Source of the DNA: JBBSVE01 sp038233815
Lineage (GTDB): Bacteria > Pseudomonadota > Alphaproteobacteria > Rhodobacterales > Rhodobacteraceae
NCBI GenBank assembly: GCA_038233815.1
Contig: JBBSVE010000120.1
Coordinates: 1-9,289 of the forward strand
DNA length: 9,289 nucleotides
Direction of reading: 5' to 3'
The position numbers and the translations under genes are program-made. Under the pieces are notes generated by a model, which had not been told where the DNA came from, ran no database searches, and saw nothing but the letters and a program-made list of their open reading frames with translations. Of this stretch, positions 1 through 5,926 are shown piece after piece; within the stretch, counting starts at the first letter, position 1; the number at the start of each line of letters is the position of its first letter.

Positions 1-68
1 GTCTCGGTGTTGTAGAGCCTGCGGCTGGCGTAGCGTTTGACGAGCAGCGGCTTGTCGGTATCGGCCAT
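1..68 (-). CDS. phaR: PHA synthesis repressor PhaR, N-terminal fragment (runs off left edge)
   Basis: Only the first 22 codons are in the window. They read MADTDKPLLVKRYASRRLYN followed by TE. The KRYASRRLYNTE stretch is the hallmark of the PHA accumulation regulator DNA-binding domain at the start of PhaR proteins. PhaR is a cytoplasmic repressor that binds both DNA and PHA granules. When polymer accumulates it leaves its operators, which releases phasin synthesis and that of PhaR itself. The ATG at 66-68 has a purine-rich ribosome site (GGAGGGTGGAG) just upstream. The gene lies downstream of phaP on the same strand but is separated from it by a strong terminator, so it probably has its own promoter. 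A near-match to the PhaR operator lies about 20 bases before the start codon, which suggests autoregulation. The rest of the protein, including the PHA-sensing part, is not visible. Confidence 0.88.
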   Translation of the reverse strand, partial: MADTDKPLLVKRYASRRLYNTE

Positions 69-87
69 GGCTCCACCCTCCGCGATG

Positions 88-98
88 TTGCGTTGCAG
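88..98. promoter_or_regulatory. Probable PhaR operator upstream of phaR (one mismatch)
   Basis: The sequence is TTGC-GTT-GCAG, one base away from the CTGC-N3-GCAG palindrome found exactly in front of phaP. The wider arms, TGTTGC (86-91) and GCAGCA (95-100), pair in five of six positions. The site lies 20 bases before the phaR start codon and next to its ribosome site, where a bound repressor could block transcription. Autoregulation of phaR is known in related bacteria; its operation here is inferred. Confidence 0.5.
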
Positions 99-121
99 CA
101 AAGGGTAGGACGGGAGGCGGC

Positions 122-157
122 AAAAGAAAAGGGCAGGCTCGACGAACGAGCCTGCCC
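122..157 (-). terminator. Intrinsic terminator of phaP
   Basis: GGGCAGGCTCG (131-141) and CGAGCCTGCCC (147-157) form a perfect 11-bp, GC-rich stem around the 5-base loop ACGAA. On the minus strand the stem is followed by a T-rich run (TTTTCTTTT, 130 to 122). It begins 22 bases beyond the phaP stop codon. This is a textbook rho-independent terminator for leftward transcription. It should cut phaR off from the phaC-phaP transcript. Confidence 0.9.
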
Positions 158-178
158 TTCGGGGACGCTGGTGCGACC

Positions 179-694
179 TTACTTGTTCGAAGAATTACCC
201 TTCGTCGCGCTGGACTGGGTGTCGGACGCGACCTTGGCCGAGGCGTCCCGCATTTCCGACCCGGCGCGGTTGGCGGCGGACTGCATGTCCGATCCGGCCT
301 TCTTCATCGCATTGGTGGTTTCCTCGGTCATGTCCTTGCCGGCGGCGAGCATCAGTTCCACCGTCTCCATCTGCACCTTCTTGGCGACTTCGGAGAAGGC
401 GGCCATGTTCTCGGCGGCCATCTCGGCCGCTGCGGAGGCGAAATCGCTCATCGACTTGGAATAGTCGACAGGCTCGGACTTGGCGCGGGTCATGTCGCCG
501 ACCTTGGAGAACGTGTCGCGAGCCCATTTGGAGGTGATCTCGGTCGACTTCTCAGCCGCCTCGAGCGCAACGCGGGACATCTTCTCGGTCATCTGCGCCT
601 GATTGCGGAAGGCGTTCTGCATGGCGGAATTGTCCGCCGGGAACGCCGCCATCATGTCCTGCATCATTTTCGTCATGTCGGGGGTCGAAGCCAT
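179..694 (-). CDS. phaP: Phasin (PHA granule-associated protein)
   Basis: A 171-residue protein rich in Ala, Met, Lys, Glu and Ser with a single Trp (residue 57) and no Cys. It is predicted to be almost entirely amphipathic helix. Phasins are small, non-catalytic proteins that coat PHA granules in the cytoplasm and control granule number and size. Size, composition, the helix around residues 80-120 (SMSDFASAAAEMAAENMAAF) and position between phaC and phaR fit the Phasin_2-type family of Rhodobacteraceae. The tail after about residue 135 is Ser/Ala/Asp-rich and probably disordered. I chose the ATG at 692-694 (MASTPDMTK) because GGAGA stands six bases before it; an in-frame ATG at 758-760 would fall in the regulatory region. 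It lies 137 bases downstream of phaC and may be transcribed both by read-through and from its own operator-controlled promoter. A strong terminator follows. Confidence 0.88.
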   Translation of the reverse strand: MASTPDMTKMMQDMMAAFPADNSAMQNAFRNQAQMTEKMSRVALEAAEKSTEITSKWARDTFSKVGDMTRAKSEPVDYSKSMSDFASAAAEMAAENMAAFSEVAKKVQMETVELMLAAGKDMTEETTNAMKKAGSDMQSAANRAGSEMRDASAKVASDTQSSATKGNSSNK

Positions 695-762
695 CTGAAG
701 TCTCCATCTCTGAATGCGCGGCCGTTCAAAAAATCGAGCAGCGCTGGTGTGTCGATCCATCC

Positions 763-791
763 CATGTGCATGCTGCGGTGCAGCATTTCAA
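763..791 (-). promoter_or_regulatory. Candidate phaP promoter
   Basis: On the minus strand TTGAAA (791 to 786) could be a -35 element. A weak -10, CACATG (768 to 763), lies 17 bases further on. The CTGC-GGT-GCAG operator falls exactly in the spacer, a position in which a repressor would exclude RNA polymerase. The -10 match is poor (two of six), so the call rests mainly on the -35 and the operator geometry. The transcript would start near 755, giving a leader of about 60 bases. Confidence 0.35.
770..786. promoter_or_regulatory. PhaR operator 1 upstream of phaP
   Basis: ATGCTGC-GGT-GCAGCAT is a perfect palindrome with 7-bp arms and a 3-base centre. Its core, CTGC-N3-GCAG (773-783), matches the PhaR target that I recall being described for Paracoccus denitrificans and Rhodobacter sphaeroides. 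It lies 79 bases before the phaP start codon and within the spacer of the candidate promoter. PhaR, encoded next door, is the expected ligand. Confidence 0.75.
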
Positions 792-799
792 GAGTCTTT

Positions 800-810
800 C
801 TGCAGTGCAG
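800..810. promoter_or_regulatory. PhaR operator 2 upstream of phaP
   Basis: CTGC-AGT-GCAG is a second exact copy of the core palindrome, centred 27 bases from operator 1 and just upstream of the candidate -35 element. A paired arrangement would allow two PhaR units to bind side by side. It sits 21 bases past the phaC stop codon. Confidence 0.7.
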
Positions 811-831
811 CGCGAAATTGTCGCAGGGGGA

Positions 832-2652
832 CTATTCCTTCCACGGACCGGGCGCCGCGCCGACATAAGTTCCGGGCGCCGGGGCCAGCACCGGATTGGA
901 GGCCGACCCCGGCTCCCGCGCCGCGATCCTGTCCCCCGACTGATCGGAGAGCCAGTCCGCCCAGCGCGGCCACCAGCTTCCTGAATGGAATGTGGCCCCA
1001 GTCAGGAACGCATCCGGCGTCTCCATCGCGGCGTCGTTCACGTAGTGCCCGTATTTCCCCTTCGAGGGCGGGTTGACGATGCCGGCGATATGGCCCGACT
1101 GCGACAGGGTGAAGTGCTTTTCCGCCGAGCCGAACTGACGGATACCCTGAAAGCTGCTTTTCCACGCGGCGATGTGATCCGTCTCGCACGCGATGGCAAA
1201 GACGGGGAGCGCGATGTCCGACAGCGACACGCGCGTGCCCAGCACCTCGAACCGGCCCTTCGCCAGCCCGTCGTCCTGACAGAGCCCGCGCAGATATTCC
1301 ATCGCCATCCGGCGCGGCAGGTTGGTCCCGTCGCCGTTCCAGTAGAGCAGATCGAACGCTGGCGGCGCCTGACCCATCATGTAGCTCCGGATCGCGGGCT
1401 GCCAGATCAGGTCGTTGGACCGCAGGAAGGAGAAGGTGCGCGCCATGAAGCTCTGGTCGAGCACGCCGTCCACCGCGGTCTGACGCTCGATCCCGTCGAC
1501 GAAATCATTGTCGAGGAACACGCCGACCTCGCCTTGATCGGAGAAATCGGTGAGCGTGGTGAAGAAGGTGGCCGACCGGACGGAACGGTCGCCCGCGCGT
1601 TCCAGATAGGCGAGCGTCGCGGCCAGCGTGGTGCCCGCGATGCAGTAGCCCACCGCATTGACCTGCTCCACCCCGCAGATGCGGCGCACCTCGGCCAGCC
1701 CGCGCATGAAGCCGTCGCGGATATAGTCGTCGAGCCCGGTGTCGGCATAGCTCGCGTCCGGGTTCTTCCACGAGGCGACGAACACCGTGAAGCCCTGCCC
1801 CACGAGCCACGCGATCAGGCTGTTCTGCGGCTTCAGGTCAAGCACGTAGAACTTGTTGATCCACGGCGGAAAGATGACGATCGGGGTGGCGTGGACCTCG
1901 GGCGTGGAGGGCGCATACTGGATCAGTTCCATCAACCGGTTGCGATAAACGACGCCACCGGGCGAGGCCGCGATGTTGTCGCCCAGCCGGAACGCGTCCT
2001 TGTCGGCCAGCGTCACCGACAGATCTCCCTCATTCGCCTCGATGTCGCGCACAAGGTTTTCCAGCCCATGAACGAGGCTCTCGCCGTCTGTCTCCACCGC
2101 GCGTTCCAGCGCGTCGGGGTTGGTGCCCAGAAAGTTCGTGGGCGACATCATGTCGATGATCTGGCGGGAGAAATAGTCGACCCGCTTGGCGTCGGCGGGC
2201 GACAGCGACTCCAACCCGCCCATCGCGGAGGTGATCGCGTCGGCGTTCATCAGATACTGCTGTTTAAGGTAGTTGAAGAAAGGATGCGTTTCCCACAGCG
2301 GGTTGGAAAAACGACGATCCTTGGGTGTCGGGTCCGCCGGCGCCTTCAGCTCGCCCGATAAAAGCGCCTGCTGCGCATCCACATAATGCTTCAGCGTCCG
2401 GCCCCAGTAGCCGACCTGATGCTCCACGATTTTCGCGGGATTGCGCATCATCTCCGCGACATAGGCGGTCGCGGCCTTCATGTAGACGTCGGACGATGGG
2501 CCCGACAGCGCGGGATCGGCATTGCGTTTGCGGGTCAGTGCGGCGGTCATGCGCCGCGACAGCGCCTCCACCTGCGCGAGGTTCGCGTTCAGGCGCGCAA
2601 GACGGGCGGCGGGGTCATCGCCGGTCGGGGGCTTGCCGTCGGTTGTTGTCAT
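832..2652 (-). CDS. phaC: Class I poly(3-hydroxyalkanoate) synthase
   Basis: This 606-residue enzyme polymerises (R)-3-hydroxyacyl-CoA, usually 3-hydroxybutyryl-CoA, into PHA at the surface of cytoplasmic granules. The N-terminal domain (about 1-230) has the family pattern, including the stretch RFSNPLWETHPFFNYLKQQY at 114-133. The alpha/beta-hydrolase domain follows, with PPWINKFYVLDL at 262-273. The lipase-like box GYCIAG (335-340) has Cys337 as nucleophile in place of Ser. Asp492 (ETDHIAAW) and His521 (SGHIAGIVNPP) complete the triad, with the same spacing as in the Ralstonia enzyme. Length is normal for class I, which works without a PhaE or PhaR subunit. The ATG at 2650-2652 has GGGGAGA ahead of it. 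An operator-like palindrome lies 24 bases upstream of the start. No clear terminator follows, so transcription may continue into phaP. The gene appears intact. Confidence 0.97.
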   Translation of the reverse strand: MTTTDGKPPTGDDPAARLARLNANLAQVEALSRRMTAALTRKRNADPALSGPSSDVYMKAATAYVAEMMRNPAKIVEHQVGYWGRTLKHYVDAQQALLSGELKAPADPTPKDRRFSNPLWETHPFFNYLKQQYLMNADAITSAMGGLESLSPADAKRVDYFSRQIIDMMSPTNFLGTNPDALERAVETDGESLVHGLENLVRDIEANEGDLSVTLADKDAFRLGDNIAASPGGVVYRNRLMELIQYAPSTPEVHATPIVIFPPWINKFYVLDLKPQNSLIAWLVGQGFTVFVASWKNPDASYADTGLDDYIRDGFMRGLAEVRRICGVEQVNAVGYCIAGTTLAATLAYLERAGDRSVRSATFFTTLTDFSDQGEVGVFLDNDFVDGIERQTAVDGVLDQSFMARTFSFLRSNDLIWQPAIRSYMMGQAPPAFDLLYWNGDGTNLPRRMAMEYLRGLCQDDGLAKGRFEVLGTRVSLSDIALPVFAIACETDHIAAWKSSFQGIRQFGSAEKHFTLSQSGHIAGIVNPPSKGKYGHYVNDAAMETPDAFLTGATFHSGSWWPRWADWLSDQSGDRIAAREPGSASNPVLAPAPGTYVGAAPGPWKE

Positions 2653-2674
2653 CTTAACTGTCTCCCCTTACCTA

Positions 2675-2688
2675 GCTGCATGTGCAGC
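2675..2688. promoter_or_regulatory. PhaR-type operator in the phaC/phaZ divergent gap
   Basis: GCTGCA-TG-TGCAGC is a perfect inverted repeat with 6-bp arms. It contains CTGC-N4-GCAG (2676-2687), the 4-base-spacer form of the PhaR target. It lies 24 bases before the phaC start and 84 before the phaZ start, so one bound repressor could affect either gene. I could not identify convincing -35/-10 pairs for phaC or phaZ in the 119-base gap, so which promoter it controls is open. Confidence 0.6.
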
Positions 2689-2771
2689 ATATCGTCGCCA
2701 GCCTTTGGGGGGATCGCGACGCGCGTGTGTTCCAGCAGCACAGTTTGATCCCTCCGGGGCCGGGAGATGCC

Positions 2772-4094
2772 ATGAAGTATACGACGAGCTACGATCTGAT
2801 GGAAAGTATCCGCAACACCAATGCGTGGTGCGGGGCTACGGCGCGGGCGATGGCCTCCTACCCGGCCTTTGCGCTGTCGCTCAATCCGATGATACAGCTC
2901 ACCGCCGCGTGGGGCGAGGTGACGGAGCGGTCGTTCGCGCGGATGGTTGAAAAGCCTGACTGGGGCATCCGGTCGATCGTCGGCGAAGGCGGTCAGGATC
3001 ACCTTATCGACATCGAGCCGGTGGTGGAAAAGCCATTCGGCAATCTTTTGCGCTTTAACGTGCGCCGTCGGGCGAAGTCGGCCCGTCAGGTGCTGCTCGT
3101 GGCGCCTATGTCGGGGCACTATGCCACGCTCCTGCGCTCCACGGTGCTGAGCCTCCTGCCCGACTGCGACGTCTACGTGACCGACTGGGCCAATGCGCGC
3201 GACATCCCGGTGTCGGCGGGCAAGTTCGACGTGGAGGATTATACCCTCTGCCTTGCTGATTTCATGCGCCATCTGGGCCCGGACATGCATGTCATCGCGG
3301 TCTGCCAGCCAGTGCCGCTGACGCTCGCCGCGACGGCCTATCTCGCGGCCGAGGATCCTGACGCGCAGCCCCGCACCCTGACCCTGATCGGCGGCCCCGT
3401 GGACCCCGATGCCGCCGCCACCGATGTCACGGATTTCGGTCGCCGGATCACGATGGGGCAGCTCGAGCAGTTCGCCATCCAGCGCGTGGGGTTCAAATAC
3501 AAGGGCGCGGGGCGGCTGGTCTATCCCGGGCTGATGCAGCTCCAGAGCTTCATCTCGATGAATGGCGAGCGTCATGCGAAGGCGTTTGCCGACCAGATCC
3601 TGCGCGTGGCGCGCGGCGAGGCGTCGGACCACGACAAACACAACCGCTTCTACGATGAATATCTCGCCGTAATGGACATGACGGCGGAGTTCTACCTCTC
3701 CACGGTGGAACGGATCTTCAAGAACCGGGAGATCGCGCGCAATGTCTTTACCGTGGCGGGTCAGGCCGTGGACATCGGTGCCATCAGCCGTGTCGCCGTG
3801 ATGGTGGTGGAGGGGGAGAAGGACGACATCTCCGCCCCCGGCCAATGTCTCGCGGCGCTTGACCTGCTGACCGGACTGCCGGACGACAAGAAGGTGAGCC
3901 ATCTGGAGCCGGAGGCGGGCCACTACGGCATCTTCGCAGGCCGAAGCTGGCGGATCAACATCCGGCCGCTGGTGCTCGACTTCATCGACGCGAATTCGGG
4001 CGAGGCGAGCCCGAAGCGGCGGCGCGGCGGGTTAAAGCTCGCGGCATCGGCGGATGCGCCGAAGCCGGTGGCATCGGGGGCGACCCCGGTCTGA
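2772..4094 (+). CDS. phaZ: Intracellular PHA depolymerase (cysteine-type)
   Basis: A 440-residue protein that hydrolyses native, amorphous PHA granules inside the cell and so mobilises stored carbon. It has no signal peptide. The N-terminal part (1-110) resembles the Ralstonia PhaZ1 family (MKYTTSYDLMESIRNTNAW). The alpha/beta-hydrolase core has APMSGHYATLLRSTV (111-125) and CDVYVTDWANARDIPV (132-147). The nucleophile motif is VCQP with Cys178, matching the active-site Cys of R. eutropha PhaZ1, rather than the GxSxG of secreted depolymerases. EGEKDDI supplies the Asp (351 or 352) and EAGHYGIFAG the His (384). The ATG at 2772 is chosen because GGGAGA stands four bases upstream and the protein then starts as in the family; an ATG at 2682 would add 30 unrelated residues and overlap the operator. 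The last 25 residues are a basic, then Ala/Pro-rich, tail. It diverges from phaC. Confidence 0.93.
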   Translation: MKYTTSYDLMESIRNTNAWCGATARAMASYPAFALSLNPMIQLTAAWGEVTERSFARMVEKPDWGIRSIVGEGGQDHLIDIEPVVEKPFGNLLRFNVRRRAKSARQVLLVAPMSGHYATLLRSTVLSLLPDCDVYVTDWANARDIPVSAGKFDVEDYTLCLADFMRHLGPDMHVIAVCQPVPLTLAATAYLAAEDPDAQPRTLTLIGGPVDPDAAATDVTDFGRRITMGQLEQFAIQRVGFKYKGAGRLVYPGLMQLQSFISMNGERHAKAFADQILRVARGEASDHDKHNRFYDEYLAVMDMTAEFYLSTVERIFKNREIARNVFTVAGQAVDIGAISRVAVMVVEGEKDDISAPGQCLAALDLLTGLPDDKKVSHLEPEAGHYGIFAGRSWRINIRPLVLDFIDANSGEASPKRRRGGLKLAASADAPKPVASGATPV

Positions 4095-4105
4095 CCACCG
4101 GGGTC
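4082..4105. terminator. Hairpin across the two converging stop codons
   Basis: GACCCCGG (4082-4089) and CCGGGGTC (4098-4105) form a perfect, very GC-rich 8-bp stem with an 8-base loop. It contains the phaZ stop codon (4092-4094) in the loop and overlaps the stop of the opposing hydrolase gene (4104-4106). Neither side has a T-run, so it is not a canonical intrinsic terminator. It may still pause polymerase or protect both 3' ends in this 9-base convergent gap. Confidence 0.5.
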
Positions 4106-5075
4106 AGAGGGTCCGGGCCCACGCCAATATCTGCGCTACCACGGGGCGGGTCTGGTCGGGGCTCAGCACCCTCCCCGCGATAACGTGGCGCATCGGGTCG
4201 TCCCGGTCGGTGAGGTCGGGGTGCCACGAGCGGACCGGCCCGCCCCACACACGCGCCACCCGCGCGGTTGCTGCCGGATCGACCACGCGGTCGGCCAGCG
4301 AATAGAGAAACAGCGCCGGCATTCGCGCCAAGCCATAGTCGAGCCCCGCCGCATAGCGCATCAGCGCCCCTACCGGCAGCAACGACACGATCGGATAGCG
4401 CATTGTCCAGAACGTCGCGTTGGCCGCGTTCACCGGCTCCAGACTGATCGTCGGTCCCACGATCCAAGGCCCCCAGACCCGCACGAACGGCATCGCGAAA
4501 AGCGCGCCCGCCCATGACCGCACACCGAAGTTCGGCGATACGAAGACCACGCCGGCCAGATCGCGCGCCATCGCGGGGTCGGTCGCCGCAATGGCGGCGA
4601 GCGTGCCGCCGGTCGAGGTGCCGATCACGATCATCCGGCCTCCGATGCGGCGGCCGATTGCCATCGCCTCCTTTGTGTCGCGCACCCAGTCCGTTGCGGT
4701 GGCGGTCCCGAGCGCGGCCCCGCCCCTCCCATGCCCGGCAAGGCGGGTGAGGAACAGGTTTGCCCCCAGCGCGCGGGCGACCTCCTCGGGGACCGGTCGG
4801 ATCTCCTCCGACGTGGCCGAAAATCCGTGCAGATAGACCACCGACAGCGGCGTCCGGGCACCCGCTGCACCGGTCCAGACGATCCGCTTTTCGGTTCCCG
4901 GCACGATGCCCGGATGACGCGCCTCCTCCTGCGCCAGCCACGCGTCGAGATCGCCTGGCAGCGCATCCGCATCGAACATCACGCCGGGGTCGAGCGGCTC
5001 ACGCGGCGCAAACAGGAACGCGGCCGCGATCAGCGTCGCGAGACTCAGCGCGAGCCATGCGACGATGCGCCCCAT
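4104..5075 (-). CDS. Membrane-anchored alpha/beta hydrolase (putative esterase/lipase)
   Basis: A 323-residue protein of the alpha/beta-hydrolase fold. Residues 3-22 (RIVAWLALSLATLIAAAFLF) form one hydrophobic segment with no obvious cleavage site, which suggests an anchor with the enzyme on the periplasmic side. The oxyanion motif is YLHGF (81-85). The nucleophile elbow is GTSTG (152-156) with Ser154. The likely acid is Asp262 or Asp266 (SLADRVVD) and the likely base His297 (DPMRHVIAG). The family includes carboxylesterases and monoacylglycerol lipases; the sequence does not tell me the substrate. Its ATG follows the stop of the upstream hydrolase gene after one base (TGAGATG), and a GGAGG lies 12 bases before the ATG inside that gene. 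The two are therefore probably co-transcribed and translationally coupled. It converges on phaZ. A role in PHA or lipid turnover is possible from proximity alone and is unproven. Confidence 0.85.
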   Translation of the reverse strand: MGRIVAWLALSLATLIAAAFLFAPREPLDPGVMFDADALPGDLDAWLAQEEARHPGIVPGTEKRIVWTGAAGARTPLSVVYLHGFSATSEEIRPVPEEVARALGANLFLTRLAGHGRGGAALGTATATDWVRDTKEAMAIGRRIGGRMIVIGTSTGGTLAAIAATDPAMARDLAGVVFVSPNFGVRSWAGALFAMPFVRVWGPWIVGPTISLEPVNAANATFWTMRYPIVSLLPVGALMRYAAGLDYGLARMPALFLYSLADRVVDPAATARVARVWGGPVRSWHPDLTDRDDPMRHVIAGRVLSPDQTRPVVAQILAWARTL

Positions 5076-5076
5076 C

Positions 5077-5817
5077 TCAGCCCGCGACCTCCGCCACCGC
5101 GTCCCGGATCAACGCAAGGCAGGGCGGCGAGGAGAAACGGTGATCGGCACCCTTCACGATCAGCAACCGGATGTCAGGCCCCGTCGCATGACCGAAAAGA
5201 CGCAGCGCGGTCGCGACCGGAACATCGGCATCCGCGCTCCCCTGCAAAAGCCGAACCGGAAACGGCAGGTCGAGCGGATCGCGCAGGACGAGCCGGGTGC
5301 GGCCCTCCTCGATCAGCCGCCGCGTGACAATATAGGGCGCGTCGGAATAGGCAGAGGGCAGCGCCACCTGCCCCTGCATCAACGCCGCCCTCTGCGTGGC
5401 CGAAAAGCCCGCCCACATCGCATCCTCGGTGAAATCCGGCGCGGCGGCGATCCCGACCAGCCCCGCGATCCGTCCCGCCATCTCCCGCGCCAGCAGCAGC
5501 GCGATCCAGCCCCCCATGGAGGAGCCGACGAGCACCGCGCGCCCCTCGACCAGCGACAGGGCGGCGCGCGCATCCTCGGCCCAGTCGCCGATCGCGCCAT
5601 CGAGGAAATCGCCCGAGGAGGCCCCGTGCCCGGAATAGTCGAAGCGCAGGAACGCACGCCCTCGATCCTTCGCCCACGCCTCCAGATCGAGGGCCTTGGT
5701 CCCCGTCATGTCCGACCGGAACCCGCCCAGAAACACGATGCAGGGCCCCGTCCCCGGCGTCAGACGGTAGGCGATGCGCCGGCCTTCCGGGGTCGTCAGC
5801 ATTCCATACTCATCCAT
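5077..5817 (-). CDS. Cytoplasmic alpha/beta hydrolase, ABHD10-like
   Basis: With the ATG at 5815-5817 (MDEYGMLTTPEGRRIAYR) the protein has 246 residues and a complete small alpha/beta-hydrolase fold. VFLGGFRSDMTGTKA (28-42) is the oxyanion region. FDYSGHGASSG (59-69) is typical of the group related to mitochondrial ABHD10. GSSMG (98-102) carries nucleophile Ser100. The likely acid is Asp198 (GSADADVP) and the likely base His226 (GADHRFS). ABHD10 proteins are acyl-thioester or acyl-ester hydrolases; the bacterial substrate is unknown. There is no signal peptide or membrane segment. An in-frame ATG at 5860-5862 (MAKRARA) would add 15 basic residues and has a weak GGGGT before it. I prefer the shorter form because the protein then begins at the conserved fold with GGAAG directly ahead, but the start is uncertain. 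It is the upstream partner of the anchored hydrolase gene and diverges from thrS. Confidence 0.85.
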   Translation of the reverse strand: MDEYGMLTTPEGRRIAYRLTPGTGPCIVFLGGFRSDMTGTKALDLEAWAKDRGRAFLRFDYSGHGASSGDFLDGAIGDWAEDARAALSLVEGRAVLVGSSMGGWIALLLAREMAGRIAGLVGIAAAPDFTEDAMWAGFSATQRAALMQGQVALPSAYSDAPYIVTRRLIEEGRTRLVLRDPLDLPFPVRLLQGSADADVPVATALRLFGHATGPDIRLLIVKGADHRFSSPPCLALIRDAVAEVAG

Positions 5818-5926
5818 CTTCCAGCCCGTCCCCAACTTGACAGCGCGCGCCCGCTTTGCCATCTGGACCCCGATATACCCGCAACCGGGCGCGACTGGTA
5901 GGCGCCGAACCGACGAGGAGGCCGCC
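5818..5926. other. Divergent gap between the hydrolase pair and thrS
   Basis: This 109-base gap must hold the leftward promoter of the hydrolase pair and the rightward promoter of thrS. On the plus strand there is a perfect TTGACA (5837-5842), but no good -10 element lies 16-18 bases further on. On the minus strand a TATATC is visible near 5872-5877 without a matching -35. I see no T-box-like or other leader structure in front of thrS. Confidence 0.4.

Noticed and set aside
695..760. Upstream ATG at 758-760 as the phasin start
   Set aside because: It would add 22 Arg-rich residues unlike phasins, lies at the predicted transcription start, and lacks a good ribosome site. The ATG at 692-694 has GGAGA at proper spacing.
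985..2361. Plus-strand open frame of 458 codons opposite phaC
   Set aside because: The translation is Arg/His/Val-rich low-information sequence with no motif. phaC on the other strand has an intact catalytic triad and family-wide similarity.
2682..2771. Upstream ATG at 2682 as the phaZ start
   Set aside because: The 30 added residues do not resemble the depolymerase family, and the codons would run through the operator palindrome. The ATG at 2772 has a ribosome site and a family-like N-terminus.
2649..3923. Minus-strand open frame of 424 codons opposite phaZ
   Set aside because: It is antisense to phaZ, overlaps the operator region and the start of phaC, and shows no protein family features.
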